Below are positions 1 through 10,861 of a stretch of DNA of 64,000 nucleotides, one piece after another (position 1 is the first letter of the stretch; each line of letters begins with the position of its first letter). Position numbers and translations under genes: made by a program. The stretch covers positions 186,001-250,000 of the forward strand of contig NZ_MVFY01000004.1 of assembly GCF_002042885.1 (NCBI RefSeq), in the 5' to 3' direction. This stretch comes from Citrobacter portucalensis. Its GTDB lineage: Bacteria > Pseudomonadota > Gammaproteobacteria > Enterobacterales > Enterobacteriaceae. Under the pieces are notes generated by a model that saw only the letters and a program-made list of their open reading frames with translations, ran no database searches and was not told where the DNA came from.

Positions 1-3000
1 CGCGATAAACGTGTCGAACTGCACCTGGCTAAGATGTTCAAACGAAATATGGGTTGGCAGATAAGGGGTTAAGCCTTTAAAGGTGGTATCCAGAATTTTA
101 TTGGTTACCGGGCAAATCCAGCCATCCGTGATTAAAGAAAAAGTCAGGTGCTCTTTTGGCAGATAGAAACGGTTACCATCAGGCTTCAGTACGGCAAGTG
201 GCCCGGTAAGTTGATTCCATGCTTCTTTCAGCCACGCGTTGATAATATCAATCGTCGCCGTATTTGCTGTTTTGAAACCCGCTCCCAGCATCAACAACTT
301 CACTAAACGATGGGATAAGTTGCCATTACGGATTTGCGGCCAGCGTTTGTTCTGATTATCTTCAGGATCTTTCGTTTCCGGGTTACGGACGAATTTCGAT
401 GAAAAACGACTACCAATCCAGTTTTTCAATTCATCGTCCAGTTGCGTGAAGTTGCTTTCACGAACGTATAAATCCAGCGTAACCTTAAGAAAATCCTGCC
501 AGTCGCCCTCCGTCAGCCCTTTTTCATGCCAGTGCACCGGGAGTTTAATTATTTTCTCCAGCCCCTGATAACCAACCTGGACTAGCCCTTGCGTTTCCAG
601 ACTGTTAGTTCGTTTAGGGCGACGCATGAACTCCCGGAAAAGCAACATTTCTGAAAGCTTCAGCGGGCCTCCGTTTTCATTGAAAATCTCAGGCTTCAGA
701 TAGTGGTTATATTGTAGAATCGGACCGCGAATATCAGCCTTCTCTTTAAGTTCATTAACCATTTCCGTCCAGGTCCGGGACAGCAGAACAGTTGCTGCTT
801 TGCCACCGGTCGCAACCTGAATAGCCTGTTCAAGCTGTTCAGCTTGCGCTTCTGCCAGTTTTGCTTGTTCCGGCATTCCCCAGCTTCTATATTCTTCTGC
901 CTCATTTCGGGCCTGTTTTGCCCTCGCGGATAACTTTTCAAGATCGGCACTGGCATTCGGTGTGACAGTAGTCTGCGTTCGTTGATGCCAGCTCAGGATT
1001 TCCACCACGCTGCCGCGTAAACGACTGCGCTCAGCTTCCTGCTGCATGCGCACCGCCATTCGGGCCGTTCCTTGCCGGCTATCGGTAAAGGTAATCAGTC
1101 GACGGCCTCGACCTGGTAGCGAATCAGGTCCGACGCCCTCTTTTCCTTCTTCACTAATAAAGTCCTGACAATACTCCAGAACGGTGGGCACAATGTTGGT
1201 GACATAAAATGGCCCCCCCAATAAAGCGCGACGGAAGGGTTGTTTCCCGCTCGTCCCTCTGTAGCCACAGCCACTGGCGCTGCAAACTTGCTCAATATCA
1301 TTAATAACTAACGGGATACTGTCATTACTACCCACGCCAATACGACGCGTCTGGCGATCCAGCCTTTGGATGGTATACCCCATCTCACTGGTCTTTTCTG
1401 CGGCAATAATAAGCGGGGGCTGGAAAGTACTCTCTTTCTCGACTTTATCTTCTACGCCGTCATATTCAACATGCGTATCATCCTGCAACGAGAACTCATC
1501 GCCGCCTTTATTTTCCCATTGGACCAGTTTGCCCTTTTTGTCCCGCGCCAAAAGATGTGGCTCGTTACATTCATTACAGAATGCCAGTTCGTAGATCGGG
1601 CTTCCGCAGTCACAATTTTGCCGTTGATTCACATACACATAGCCAAAGGGCCAGCCCTTTTCCAGCGGAGTGCCGTGCTTTTTTCTGCACTCTTTATCAA
1701 CGCAAGCCCACACACCCTGGGTGTTGCGCTGGAAGATATGCGCTCTTACCTTCAGAAATGCCGGATCTTTAGTATTAGGTTGAGTGCCGGAGCAAACATC
1801 GATCCAGCGCAGCACATCCTGCTGGCTATAATGTTGCCTGGTCAGCGTATTCAACCGCTGCGTCATCGTATCCAGCTTCATTGGATCCGGCTGAGTGACT
1901 AACATCTCACGCAAGTAATGCGCTTCAGGTGAATGTGTAAGTGCCTCAAAGCGCTCTGGGCTTACGCCCTTCATGTCTGTATCAGGGATTTGCTCAATTT
2001 CTTCTAACGGAATATAAACGTGTTTGCACGGTTCTAGTTTCGGAATCACCCGGGTTCCGTCCAGTACGTCAATACGCTCCTGCGGTATACCGGATAATTC
2101 AGAGAGGAATTTTTTCAGCTGTTTTTCGGCATCGCCTCCGGCAATAGTTGCAGATGTTGCCACGAAACGCACATCATCGGGCGTCACGCCAAATGCCGTC
2201 ATCACGCGACGTAACTGTAGCGCCAGTTCAGCGGCCTGCGAACCGACATAGGTATGCGCTTCATCCAGTACTATCCAACGTAGTGACTTTTGTGCTTTGG
2301 ATTGCTGAATAATCGGGGCGTCGACTTGGCGTACCATCATATATTCCAGCATTGTGCCGTTGGTCACCAGAATCGGAGCAGGTTCTTCACGCATCTTTTC
2401 ACGCGAGAGCACTTCATTCGGCCTTTTTATCTGCTCACTTTTTACCGCAGCGTGGAGATTTTCAGTATTACCGTTATAGAGGCAGTATCGGATCCCGGTG
2501 CCAAAACCTCGTGTCCATGCATCCAGGCGCTCACGCTGTGAATTAATCAGCGCGTTAAGTGGATAGAGGAAAAGGGCTCTGACACCAACCAGCGGATTGT
2601 TGCCATTTTCATGCAGTTCCCGGTAGAGATCTTCCAGCACCGGCACCATAAAACATTCCGTTTTGCCTGAACCCGTACCACTTGTCACCACCACGGAATG
2701 TTTCTCTTCCAGTAAAGCCTTCCAACTGGCCAGTTGGTGAGTGAAAGGTTTCCAGTCAGCACCAAAACGGTAGCGACCATTGTTCTGAGCATCAAGCGAA
2801 TCAACAACGGCTTTACTTAGTAATGCCTTGCCTTCAGTCAGGCTGCGCATCGTGTTATTTGACTCTTTCCAGCCAAACATTTGCTGGAATACCGGTGCAG
2901 CAAGAAATGAGCCAGACTCCCCACAATCGGCGCCCATTTGCTGCGCGAGGTGTTCACGCAACTGCGGGTTTGTGACCCCCATGATACTCAGCGTTGCTTC

Positions 3001-3054
3001 TGTAGAACGAGACAACGATTGTTCAATAAGTGACGAAAAATAGCGTGTAGTCAT
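1..3054 (-). CDS. druE: DruE-like DEAH-box helicase of a Druantia type III defence system (partial, 3' part outside window)
   Basis: Open for 1018 codons from an ATG at 3054 to the window edge. The translation begins [12 protein letters not shown]. Superfamily 2 helicase motifs are clear: Walker [10 protein letters not shown] with the lysine at about residue 131, DEAH (LDEAHTYVG) at about 264-267, and motif III SAT in [11 protein letters not shown] near residue 300. Two cysteine clusters (CDCG...CNECNE near 480-500 and CSASGCGY near 590) look like zinc-binding insertions. The start is preceded by AAGGG, and only 13 nt separate it from the stop of druH, so the pair is an operon. Large two-gene modules of this kind, a roughly 1100-residue unknown protein plus a much larger helicase, are classed as Druantia type III. 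DruE proteins normally carry a DUF1998 C-terminus, which would lie outside this window. Assignment is from remembered family features, so the type is inference. Confidence 0.8.
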   Translation of the reverse strand, partial: MTTRYFSSLIEQSLSRSTEATLSIMGVTNPQLREHLAQQMGADCGESGSFLAAPVFQQMFGWKESNNTMRSLTEGKALLSKAVVDSLDAQNNGRYRFGADWKPFTHQLASWKALLEEKHSVVVTSGTGSGKTECFMVPVLEDLYRELHENGNNPLVGVRALFLYPLNALINSQRERLDAWTRGFGTGIRYCLYNGNTENLHAAVKSEQIKRPNEVLSREKMREEPAPILVTNGTMLEYMMVRQVDAPIIQQSKAQKSLRWIVLDEAHTYVGSQAAELALQLRRVMTAFGVTPDDVRFVATSATIAGGDAEKQLKKFLSELSGIPQERIDVLDGTRVIPKLEPCKHVYIPLEEIEQIPDTDMKGVSPERFEALTHSPEAHYLREMLVTQPDPMKLDTMTQRLNTLTRQHYSQQDVLRWIDVCSGTQPNTKDPAFLKVRAHIFQRNTQGVWACVDKECRKKHGTPLEKGWPFGYVYVNQRQNCDCGSPIYELAFCNECNEPHLLARDKKGKLVQWENKGGDEFSLQDDTHVEYDGVEDKVEKESTFQPPLIIAAEKTSEMGYTIQRLDRQTRRIGVGSNDSIPLVINDIEQVCSASGCGYRGTSGKQPFRRALLGGPFYVTNIVPTVLEYCQDFISEEGKEGVGPDSLPGRGRRLITFTDSRQGTARMAVRMQQEAERSRLRGSVVEILSWHQRTQTTVTPNASADLEKLSARAKQARNEAEEYRSWGMPEQAKLAEAQAEQLEQAIQVATGGKAATVLLSRTWTEMVNELKEKADIRGPILQYNHYLKPEIFNENGGPLKLSEMLLFREFMRRPKRTNSLETQGLVQVGYQGLEKIIKLPVHWHEKGLTEGDWQDFLKVTLDLYVRESNFTQLDDELKNWIGSRFSSKFVRNPETKDPEDNQNKRWPQIRNGNLSHRLVKLLMLGAGFKTANTATIDIINAWLKEAWNQLTGPLAVLKPDGNRFYLPKEHLTFSLITDGWICPVTNKILDTTFKGLTPYLPTHISFEHLSQVQFDTFIA

Positions 3055-3067
3055 TCTTATCCCTTTT

Positions 3068-6000
3068 TTATTTTTCGGTAACATTACACAATAAGCAGTA
3101 CTGGAAAATGGCGTTAAACCATCGTGAGTCGAAATCTCTAACCTGCCTCAAAAAAAATACGGCACCGGGCTTATTTTCAAAAACACTGCCAAATGTTGTT
3201 TTTCCGCTTGCAACAGCAGCAGCAAATACGGGGAGCAAGGTAACGGAATATCGGTAACTGGCATCAGGTGAAATATCGATAACCGGATTTTGTTGCGACA
3301 TATACCAACGGAAAAGGCCCGGACCACCAAATTCTGGCCAGCGAGATTCACCATGTTCGCGTAGAAGTTCCTGATACCACCCTTGGATAATACCTTTCAT
3401 CACAAACTCCGGAAAAACCGGTGGTAATTTCCCTTGACTCAACCATAATTTCACCTCACTGGCATAAGTCGGGAACACTGTGCCCAGCTGCTGATACATT
3501 CTGTCCAGCAACTTTATCTGCATTTCCCCAGGCGCACCTTTATGAGTCAAAAAAGTACGAAAATGTGTGGCGGCACGTTTAACTTCTGTAATAGGTAAAA
3601 ACTCCCAGAAAACAGGAAACTCGCTTTCAATACGGCTGAGATAATCAATGGACATTTCAAATTTGAATAGCGACATCGCCAACGCTTGCGGATGCTGAAC
3701 AAGCGCCCGCCATACTTCAAAGGTAGCCAAAGGTAAATATCCAAACTGATCGTATAAATTGCGTAAAAACTGCCAGCCTGAATGTGCAGGGTCGTTCGCC
3801 ATTTGTTCCAGAACTAACGTAATTGTATTTACATCCGACCGGGGATTAAAAAGCTGCGTTGCTTTTTGCAAGGACTGTATTGTTGTCGTGTCGCTTTGAA
3901 TCACCGACTCGCCAGCAATGTAGCATGGCCGAAATGAAGCTTCTTCACCTTGTTTTGGCAACACCAGCCATGGGCCATTATTTTGTATTGTCGAACTTAA
4001 TTCGAATTCCCCAACCGGTACACCTTCGCTCATTCTTGACATCAGCGGTATGGGTTTTCTCTCCGGTTCGCTGAGTAACATAATTACGGGCGAAGGGATC
4101 TGTCCTGTACGATTACTTATTGAGTTTGCGAAAAGAATCTGCCTTTCCCGATCATAGTCCAGACTATATTTGTAACGTCGAATCTGCCAGGTAAAAGAAC
4201 TACCACCTCCTTCTATACGCATATCAACTATTTGATCAATTCCCTCTTCCAGTGAGAGTAAATTATCAATATGTTCCCTTAAGCTGTATAACGTAAGCTC
4301 TACCGGACTTTCTCCCGCACTATAGTGCCACTCATACCAAGCCTGCATTCCACTACGGGAATGTAAACGTAGTTCAAGCTGGTATCGCGTAGGCTCTCCA
4401 TTTTTTCCGAAAAGGTATGCTCTGGCTCCCAGAAGATCGTTAATCGTTAAATTTTTAGGTAGAGGCTTCTCGTCTTTATCGAACGCAAGACAGCCTCGTG
4501 CAGGAAATGGTAACCAAATAACAATTGGGTCCGCAGTGAGGTTTGGCGTTATTTGTAATGAAATCGATGCAGGAGGTATCCCCTCCGCCTTCATCATTAT
4601 TTCTGTACTACCAGGCAACCGCTCCCGTCCAACTTCAAGTGTTTTTTCCTTCAAACGATACAAACAAGGATGCTGAGTAGTAATAATGACCGAACCTTCG
4701 TTTGCCTGTTCTCCGTTTTTTATTTCCAGGCTAAAATCATTGGGGAGAATACCTATTTTCTTACGCAGTAAAGTTTCATTACTTTCGTTACGCACCGAAA
4801 TAAACTGTGCTCCCATTCTCTCTTGCACATCGCAATCATCTATAAACGTACCGTTGAAAAAGCGTTTATAATGATGCTTTGAGAGATTCTCAGGATTTTT
4901 GGTAATTCCGGGAATACCAAGGAAGACTTCATCCGGGTAGCTTGTCCAATTCAATCGCTTTCCCTGGAAAGAAAATCCAGTCTGGATAATCTGCTCTCTT
5001 CCTGTCTTTATCCGGTACGTTTCGTCGCCTTCAATAATGATATCCTGCCGACCTTTGATAGTCAGAGTTCGGCAGCCCAAAGCCGAAAAGCTAGAGTCAC
5101 AATCCTCATGTTCCGAAGCCAGACAGCCATCCTTTGGTAGTACGATAAGCACATGACTGCCACGCACGCTGCAAGAGGCTTGTCCCTGTAACAGCCATTC
5201 ACTTTTATCAGAAACAAAAACCAATGGAACATCGCCAACGGCAACTTCACTACCTTCTAAAAGATTGGAGCCGACAAACATTCCCCCAGCTCTCGCCACA
5301 ATAAACAAACTTACTGCGGGATTTCTTCGGCAAAATTTAATCTCGCGCTTACGAACTCTTATTTTTGCCTGGGAGTTACTTAACGTGGCGTAAGCAGGTC
5401 CCAGACTTGCGATTTCGTTACCATCTTCATAGATAGCAAGCTCGAAGCGCGTTGTTGAAGGCTCACTATCAATTGAAAAGCTCAGCTCCTCAGGCAGAGA
5501 AATAATAGCCTGGACGGCTTCAGGGTTATTTTCTGACCATAAAAACTGAAAGAGAGTGGTTTTATTCTTTTGAATGCGGGGTTTTGATTCAGTAGAAGCT
5601 GTTCGTAAAAGTCCATTAAGGAAACTAGTACCCGTATCATCCTCTAGAGGAACAGGGAAACTGTCCCGCCACTTTGGATGAACACGCTCAAGTTCTTTTA
5701 CGGGTTCGGTATGATTACTCAAATCATAAATTTGAACAAGAGATACTAACTGTTCAGCCATTCGACTAATAAGTTCAACTGAAGTATCCTCTTTGAAAAC
5801 GACTGGCAGGGATGATTTTTCTACCGCTGCATGAACCAACGCGTACGTGGAAATGTTAGAGGATTTAGCCTGATCGTATTGGTTTAAAATGAGAGAAAAC
5901 ATTGACTGAAAACGGCTATCAGATTCCTTCAGCAACCTGAAAGGTAAACCGCCTTCACTGAATAAGGACCCTAAAAAATTCCGCCTTTCAGTATCATAGA

Positions 6001-6367
6001 ACCGCACTGGGCGTCCCCAGTACCCATCCAGACCTTTAGGGATTATATTCCCCATTTCAGAAGAAGGTAGCAATATACCAAGAGTTTTATAAATAGGTTC
6101 CCACGTCCATCCACAATCTCGCTCGTAATCCCTTCTGTACCACTCAGAGCAGAACAAAGTGAAGCAGGCTGCATACCCTTTATCACTTTTGTAACCATCG
6201 GGTAGCCCTATAGCTCGCAACAGGCGTTTCAATTCATCATATTCATCACACGTTGCGTGATATTCATATAACGGGCGATGATCTGGTTGCTTCAATCCTC
6301 TACGAGCGAGGAATTTATCTAGCCACGGGGTACATTTTAGGATCGACGTGTATTCTGACTGATTCAA
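3068..6367 (-). CDS. druH: DruH-like protein (STY4851/ECs_5259 family), Druantia type III
   Basis: A protein of about 1099 residues with no recognisable catalytic motif or transmembrane segment. It resembles the STY4851/ECs_5259 (YjiT-like) family, which corresponds to DruH of Druantia type III. Its biochemical role is unknown. The frame is open up to a TTG at 6439 and has an ATG at 6422-6424, but neither has a well-spaced ribosome site. An excellent AAGGAG lies 6 nt before a TTG codon at 6365-6367, giving a protein starting (M)[18 protein letters not shown], and I use that start. The first half is rich in beta-type sequence and the C-terminal third is more helical, with many Trp and Phe. It is followed after 13 nt by druE. 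The gene is more AT-rich than the flanking backbone and stands next to leuX, both signs of horizontal acquisition. Confidence 0.75.
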   Translation of the reverse strand: MNQSEYTSILKCTPWLDKFLARRGLKQPDHRPLYEYHATCDEYDELKRLLRAIGLPDGYKSDKGYAACFTLFCSEWYRRDYERDCGWTWEPIYKTLGILLPSSEMGNIIPKGLDGYWGRPVRFYDTERRNFLGSLFSEGGLPFRLLKESDSRFQSMFSLILNQYDQAKSSNISTYALVHAAVEKSSLPVVFKEDTSVELISRMAEQLVSLVQIYDLSNHTEPVKELERVHPKWRDSFPVPLEDDTGTSFLNGLLRTASTESKPRIQKNKTTLFQFLWSENNPEAVQAIISLPEELSFSIDSEPSTTRFELAIYEDGNEIASLGPAYATLSNSQAKIRVRKREIKFCRRNPAVSLFIVARAGGMFVGSNLLEGSEVAVGDVPLVFVSDKSEWLLQGQASCSVRGSHVLIVLPKDGCLASEHEDCDSSFSALGCRTLTIKGRQDIIIEGDETYRIKTGREQIIQTGFSFQGKRLNWTSYPDEVFLGIPGITKNPENLSKHHYKRFFNGTFIDDCDVQERMGAQFISVRNESNETLLRKKIGILPNDFSLEIKNGEQANEGSVIITTQHPCLYRLKEKTLEVGRERLPGSTEIMMKAEGIPPASISLQITPNLTADPIVIWLPFPARGCLAFDKDEKPLPKNLTINDLLGARAYLFGKNGEPTRYQLELRLHSRSGMQAWYEWHYSAGESPVELTLYSLREHIDNLLSLEEGIDQIVDMRIEGGGSSFTWQIRRYKYSLDYDRERQILFANSISNRTGQIPSPVIMLLSEPERKPIPLMSRMSEGVPVGEFELSSTIQNNGPWLVLPKQGEEASFRPCYIAGESVIQSDTTTIQSLQKATQLFNPRSDVNTITLVLEQMANDPAHSGWQFLRNLYDQFGYLPLATFEVWRALVQHPQALAMSLFKFEMSIDYLSRIESEFPVFWEFLPITEVKRAATHFRTFLTHKGAPGEMQIKLLDRMYQQLGTVFPTYASEVKLWLSQGKLPPVFPEFVMKGIIQGWYQELLREHGESRWPEFGGPGLFRWYMSQQNPVIDISPDASYRYSVTLLPVFAAAVASGKTTFGSVFENKPGAVFFLRQVRDFDSRWFNAIFQYCLLCNVTEK

Positions 6368-6661
6368 AGCATGCTCCTTGCAAATTGACTGCGTAAACAG
6401 ACTGATCCGACAGGAATAATTCATAAAAATAGCTAGCAAAACAGATAATAATATTACCCCTCACAAAGATGATCATCTATTAGCATTTTAAAACGCGAAG
6501 TTAGTCACAATAAAAATAGACCTGTAAATTTAATACACTTCAGAATCAATAAATTAAACATACTTAATTAGTGTAATTAATTCAACAGGATGAAGCACCT
6601 ATGATTTGTTGCTTTGTCAGAGGGATATATAAGCTGAGTATATGATTCGGAAAAAATGACA
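6368..6661. other. AT-rich intergenic boundary of the leuX island
   Basis: Between the druH start and the leuX terminator lies a strongly AT-rich stretch with no convincing gene. It should contain the druHE promoter, but I could not pick a unique -35/-10 pair. No integrase fragment is visible here, although integrases usually sit next to the tRNA in leuX islands. Confidence 0.5.
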
Positions 6662-6686
6662 CAAAAAAAGCCACCCTTAGGTAGCT
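6662..6686 (-). terminator. Rho-independent terminator of leuX
   Basis: On the minus strand, AGCTACC and GGTGGCT form a 7-bp stem with a short TAAG loop, followed by a run of seven T, 15 nt after the CCA end of leuX. Confidence 0.8.
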
Positions 6687-6700
6687 TAATCTTGCATTAT

Positions 6701-6785
6701 TGGTGCCGAAGGCCGGACTCGAACCGGCACGTATTTCTACGGTTGATTTTGAATCAACTGCGTCTACCGATTTCGCCACTCCGGC
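6701..6785 (-). tRNA. leuX: tRNA-Leu, anticodon CAA
   Basis: The minus strand folds as an 85-nt class II tRNA. It has a GCCGGAG acceptor strand pairing with CTTCGGC (one G-U), an encoded 3' CCA, anticodon loop TTCAAAA (anticodon CAA) on a GTTGA/TCAAC stem, a long variable arm, and the T-loop sequence GGTTCGAGTCC. It matches enterobacterial leuX, a frequent integration site for genomic islands such as SPI-10 in Salmonella Typhi. The island genes found here lie on its 3' side, as expected for integration into the tRNA 3' end. Confidence 0.97.
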
Positions 6786-6805
6786 ACGGAAGGGATGCGG
6801 AAAAC

Positions 6806-6840
6806 GTTGTGGATTATACCTGTCATGCGCCACCATGCAA
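6806..6840 (-). promoter_or_regulatory. leuX promoter
   Basis: On the minus strand TTGCAT (6835-6840) and TATAAT (6813-6818) are separated by 16 bp. Transcription would start about 20 nt before the mature tRNA 5' end, consistent with a short processed leader. Confidence 0.75.
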
Positions 6841-7005
6841 GCGCCAGCGTGTGTCTGGCTCGCTAAGTGTTGAAAATTTCAGCATTACCTTTCTTAGCTG
6901 TAACCCTCATCACAGTTTGCCCTCTCCTTAATCCCCCCTTCTGCGAAGCGTCCCGTTTCCCCATGCTCTACACTTCCAGTTCAACACCATACTGAGGGAA
7001 ACACG

Positions 7006-8025
7006 ATGTCGATGATAAAAAGCTACGCTGCAAAAGCGGCGGGCAGCGAACTCGAACTCTATGAATATGATGCGGGCGAGCTTAAGCCGGAAGATGTCGA
7101 AGTCCAGGTCGATTACTGCGGTATCTGCCATTCCGATTTGTCGATGATCGACAACGAATGGGGGTTCTCTCAGTATCCGCTGGTTGCCGGGCATGAGGTG
7201 ATTGGTCGCGTGGCGGCGCTCGGCAGCGCGGCGCAGGATAAAGGTCTGAAAGTTGGTCAGCGCGTCGGCGTTGGCTGGACGGCACGCAGCTGCGGGCACT
7301 GCGACGCCTGTATCAGCGGTAATCAGATCAACTGCCTTGAAGGGTCTGTTCCCACAATTCTTAATCGCGGTGGCTTTGCCGAGAAGCTGCGGGCCGACTG
7401 GCAGTGGGTGATCCCGTTGCCGGAGAGTATCGATCTGGCGGCCGCTGGCCCATTACTGTGCGGCGGCATCACGGTGTTCAAACCGCTGCTGATGCACCAT
7501 ATCACCGCCACCAGCCGCGTCGGGGTGATCGGCATCGGCGGTCTGGGGCATATCGCTATTAAGCTGTTACATGCGATGGGTTGCGAAGTGACCGCGTTCA
7601 GCTCCAATCCGGCGAAAGAGCAGGAAGTGCTGGCAATGGGGGCGGATAAAGTCGTCAATAGCCGCGATCCGGATGCGCTACAAGCGCTGGCGGGCCAGTT
7701 CGATCTCATTATTAACACGGTTAACGTCGATCTCGACTGGCAGCCCTATTTTGAAGCACTGGCCTACGGCGGTAACTTCCATACCGTCGGTGCGGTGCTG
7801 AAGCCGCTGCCGGTTCCGGCGTTCACCTTAATAGCCGGCGATCGCAGCATCTCCGGTTCGGCGACCGGTACGCCGTTCGAACTGCGCAAGCTGATGAAGT
7901 TTGCCGGGCGCAGCAAGGTGTCGCCCACCACCGAACTGTACCCGATGTCGCAAATTAACGAAGCAATCCAGCACGTGCGTGACGGTAAGGCCCGCTACCG
8001 CGTAGTGCTTAAAGCAGACTTCTGA
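7006..8025 (+). CDS. ahr: NADPH-dependent aldehyde reductase Ahr (zinc alcohol dehydrogenase family)
   Basis: 339 residues, the usual length of YjgB/Ahr. It is a cytosolic medium-chain dehydrogenase that reduces a broad range of aldehydes to alcohols with NADPH. The catalytic zinc ligands are visible as C38 (GICHSD context), H63-E64 (AGHE) and C152. The structural zinc cysteines are C96, C99, C102 and C110. The Rossmann motif GIGGLGH is at 176-182, followed by SSNPAKE, typical of the cinnamyl-alcohol-dehydrogenase-like, NADPH-preferring branch. The start ATG at 7006 follows a GAGGG ribosome site. In E. coli the same gene lies beside leuX and the idn (idonate) genes. Here the next gene is yjgR, so the idn cluster is missing from this position. 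Confidence 0.95.
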   Translation: MSMIKSYAAKAAGSELELYEYDAGELKPEDVEVQVDYCGICHSDLSMIDNEWGFSQYPLVAGHEVIGRVAALGSAAQDKGLKVGQRVGVGWTARSCGHCDACISGNQINCLEGSVPTILNRGGFAEKLRADWQWVIPLPESIDLAAAGPLLCGGITVFKPLLMHHITATSRVGVIGIGGLGHIAIKLLHAMGCEVTAFSSNPAKEQEVLAMGADKVVNSRDPDALQALAGQFDLIINTVNVDLDWQPYFEALAYGGNFHTVGAVLKPLPVPAFTLIAGDRSISGSATGTPFELRKLMKFAGRSKVSPTTELYPMSQINEAIQHVRDGKARYRVVLKADF

Positions 8026-8172
8026 TCGTCTTTGCCGGGTGGCGTAAGCTTCCCGGCTATTCTCCCCGCTATTCCAGACAGGTTAAATTCTCCTCACAAT
8101 CTCCGTAATTTAGCGGTGAAGAGTGCGTCACGGTTGCCTATACTCCAGGCAGGATAAATGGAGGAAATCTCA

Positions 8173-9675
8173 ATGAGCGCACCCCTGCTAATTGCCCGCA
8201 CGCCGGACACCGAACTGTTTTTACTGCCAGGTATGGCCAACCGTCACGGGCTGATTACCGGCGCGACCGGGACCGGTAAAACCGTCACGCTACAGAAGCT
8301 GGCCGAATCGCTGTCCGAGATTGGCGTGCCGGTATTTATGGCCGATGTGAAAGGTGACTTAACCGGCGTGGCCGAGGAAGGACAAGCCTCTGAAAAGCTG
8401 CTCGCCCGCCTGAAAAATATCGGCATTACCGACTGGCAACCGCATGCTAATCCGGTCACCGTGTGGGATATCTTCGGCGAAAAAGGTCACCCCGTGCGGG
8501 CCACGGTATCAGACCTCGGTCCGTTGCTGCTGGCCCGTCTGCTGAACCTCAACGACGTGCAGTCCGGCGTGCTGGATATAATCTTCCGCATTGCCGATGA
8601 CCAGGGTCTGTTGCTGCTCGATTTCAAAGACCTGCGGGCCATCACCCAGTACATTGGCGATAACGCTAAATCCTTCCAGAATCAGTACGGCAATATCAGT
8701 AGCGCCTCGGTCGGGGCGATCCAGCGTGGGCTACTGTCGCTGGAGCAGCAGGGAGCGGCACACTTCTTTGGCGAACCGATGCTGGACATCAAAGACTGGA
8801 TGCGTACCGATGCCAACGGCAAAGGGATGATTAATATCCTCAGCGCCGAGAAGCTCTATCAGATGCCCAAACTGTACGCCGCCAGCCTGCTGTGGATGCT
8901 CTCCGAGCTGTACGAACAGCTGCCGGAAGCGGGCGATCTGGAGAAACCAAAACTGGTGTTCTTCTTCGATGAAGCGCACCTGCTGTTCAACGATGCTCCG
9001 CAGGTGCTGCTGGATAAAATCGAACAGGTGATCCGCCTGATCCGCTCGAAAGGGGTCGGCGTGTGGTTCGTCTCGCAAAACCCGTCGGATATTCCGGACA
9101 ACGTGCTTGGTCAGTTGGGAAACCGTGTGCAGCACGCCCTGCGCGCGTTCACCCCGAAAGATCAGAAAGCGGTGAAAAGCGCGGCGCAAACCATGCGCGC
9201 CAACCCGGCATTTGATACCGAAAAAGCCATTCAGGAGCTGGGAACCGGTGAGGCGCTGGTGTCGTTTCTGGACGCCAAAGGCAGCCCGTCGGTGGTTGAA
9301 CGAGCAATGGTGATTGCGCCATGCTCACGGATGGGACCGGTGACGGACGACGAGCGTAACGGGCTGATTAATCACTCTTCTCTGTACGGTAAATATGAAG
9401 AAGAGATCGACCGCGAGTCCGCCTATGAACGTTTGCAGCAAGGTGTGCAGGCCAGTACCGAGCAGCAAAATACGCCTCCCGCCAGCGGTAAAGCTGTCGA
9501 TGTGGACAGCGGTATTCTCGGCGGGTTGAAGGATATTCTGTTTGGCAGCACCGGACCGCGCGGCGGTAAGCGCGATGGCGTAGTGCAGAGCGTGGCGAAA
9601 AGCGCGGCGCGACAGGTTACCAATCAGATAATCCGCGGCATGTTGGGGAGTTTGATGGGCGGGAGAAAACGCTAG
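8173..9675 (+). CDS. yjgR: HerA-like P-loop ATPase YjgR (DUF853)
   Basis: 500 residues from the ATG at 8173. The in-frame ATG at 8158 overlaps the GGAGG ribosome site that serves 8173, so the shorter start is preferred and equals the E. coli length. The P-loop GATGTGKT lies at residues 30-37 and a Walker [11 protein letters not shown] follows mid-protein. The FtsK/HerA-type core is followed by a low-complexity linker and a basic C-terminal tail ending GGRKR. The family (DUF853, PF05872) is conserved, but its substrate and role are not established. In E. coli yjgR lies near lptF/lptG, as it does here. It is probably transcribed alone, with a BIME immediately downstream. Confidence 0.92.
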   Translation: MSAPLLIARTPDTELFLLPGMANRHGLITGATGTGKTVTLQKLAESLSEIGVPVFMADVKGDLTGVAEEGQASEKLLARLKNIGITDWQPHANPVTVWDIFGEKGHPVRATVSDLGPLLLARLLNLNDVQSGVLDIIFRIADDQGLLLLDFKDLRAITQYIGDNAKSFQNQYGNISSASVGAIQRGLLSLEQQGAAHFFGEPMLDIKDWMRTDANGKGMINILSAEKLYQMPKLYAASLLWMLSELYEQLPEAGDLEKPKLVFFFDEAHLLFNDAPQVLLDKIEQVIRLIRSKGVGVWFVSQNPSDIPDNVLGQLGNRVQHALRAFTPKDQKAVKSAAQTMRANPAFDTEKAIQELGTGEALVSFLDAKGSPSVVERAMVIAPCSRMGPVTDDERNGLINHSSLYGKYEEEIDRESAYERLQQGVQASTEQQNTPPASGKAVDVDSGILGGLKDILFGSTGPRGGKRDGVVQSVAKSAARQVTNQIIRGMLGSLMGGRKR

Positions 9676-9689
9676 CCCCGTGTTACGTT

Positions 9690-9767
9690 GCCGGATGGCG
9701 GCGTAAACGCCTACTCCGGCCTACGGGTCCGGAGTAGGCCTGAAAAGCGCAACGCCATCAGGCCTAC
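9690..9767. repeat. REP/BIME palindromes between yjgR and lptG
   Basis: Inverted copies of the GCCGGATGGCGGCGTAAACG REP core, with the spacer CCTACTCCGGCCTACGG. They lie between the convergent yjgR and lptG genes and probably protect 3' ends. Confidence 0.85.
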
Positions 9768-9778
9768 GATTACTGTGA

Positions 9779-10861
9779 TTACGACTTACGCAGCATCAGC
9801 CACAGGCTTATCAGGAAGAAGCTGGCGCTTGGCAGCAGCGCACCGATAATCGGCGGAATGCCGTACACCAGCGTCAGCGGGCCAAAGATTTGGTCCAGCA
9901 CATAGAACACAAAGCCAAAGCTAATCCCTGTCACCACGCGCACGCCCATCGGGACGCTACGCAGCGGACCAAAGATAAACGACAGCGCCATCAGCATCAT
10001 GACCGCTACAGACAGCGGCTGGAAGACTTTGCTCCACATATTGAGCTGGTAGCGTCCGGCATCCTGGCCGCTCGACTTCAGGTACTTCACGTAGTTATGC
10101 AGACCGCTAATCGACAGCGCATCAGGATCCAACGCCACAACGCCGAGCTTGTCGGGCGTCAGGTTGGTTTTCCAGGTGCCGCTCACCGTTTGCGAGCCGG
10201 TGATTTGCTTCGGATCGGTCAGGTTGGATTCATCTACCTGCGACAAACGCCAGACCTTCTGCTCCGGGTCAAACGTCGCGCTCGCAGCGTAGCGTACAGA
10301 CTGCAGACGGCGCTTGTCGTTAAACGAGTAGATGCTAATCCCGCCTAACTCTGCGTCGCCTTTCACCCGCTCGATGTAGACAAAGCTGTCACCGTCTTTC
10401 GCCCACAAACCCTGCTGGGTAGAGAGCAGCGAGCCGCCGTACATCTGCTGCGCACGGTAGTTACGTGCCATCTGTTCGCCTTGTGGCGCAACCCATTCGC
10501 CGATAGCCATCGTCAGCAGCACCAGCGGAATCGCGGTTTTCATCACCGACAACGCCACCTGCATACGGGTAAAGCCGGAAGCCTGCATCACCACTAGTTC
10601 ACTGCGCTGGGCCAGCATGCCCAGCCCCAGCAATGCCCCCAGCAGTGCCGCCATCGGGAAGAAGATCTGGATATCTTTCGGCGCACTGAGCAGGGTATAC
10701 AGCCCGGCGCCCATCGCATCGTAGCTCCCCTGCCCGGCTTTTTTCAGCTGGTCAACGAACTTGATGATCCCGGAGAGCGACACCAGCATGAACAGCGTCA
10801 TCATGATGGTGGTGAAAATGGTTTTACCGATATAGCGGTCAAGTACACCAAAAGGCTGCAT
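9779..10861 (-). CDS. lptG: Lipopolysaccharide export permease LptG
   Basis: 360-residue inner-membrane subunit of the LptB2FGC ABC transporter, which extracts LPS from the inner membrane and passes it to LptC/LptA. It begins MQPFGVLDRYIGKTI. Hydrophobic segments cluster at about residues 15-35, 60-80 and 100-120 and in a C-terminal trio beyond about 270. A periplasmic beta-jellyroll-like domain (about 130-260) lies between them, the standard YjgP/YjgQ architecture. Its ATG overlaps the lptF stop by one base (TAATG), so it is translationally coupled as the second gene of lptFG. The length matches E. coli LptG. Confidence 0.97.
   Translation of the reverse strand: MQPFGVLDRYIGKTIFTTIMMTLFMLVSLSGIIKFVDQLKKAGQGSYDAMGAGLYTLLSAPKDIQIFFPMAALLGALLGLGMLAQRSELVVMQASGFTRMQVALSVMKTAIPLVLLTMAIGEWVAPQGEQMARNYRAQQMYGGSLLSTQQGLWAKDGDSFVYIERVKGDAELGGISIYSFNDKRRLQSVRYAASATFDPEQKVWRLSQVDESNLTDPKQITGSQTVSGTWKTNLTPDKLGVVALDPDALSISGLHNYVKYLKSSGQDAGRYQLNMWSKVFQPLSVAVMMLMALSFIFGPLRSVPMGVRVVTGISFGFVFYVLDQIFGPLTLVYGIPPIIGALLPSASFFLISLWLMLRKS

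Noticed and set aside
1366-1902. Plus-strand open frames inside the left-end region
   Set aside because: They are antisense to druE, which is continuous and motif-rich through the region.
6582-6931. Short frames over leuX on both strands
   Set aside because: They read through the tRNA gene and its promoter.
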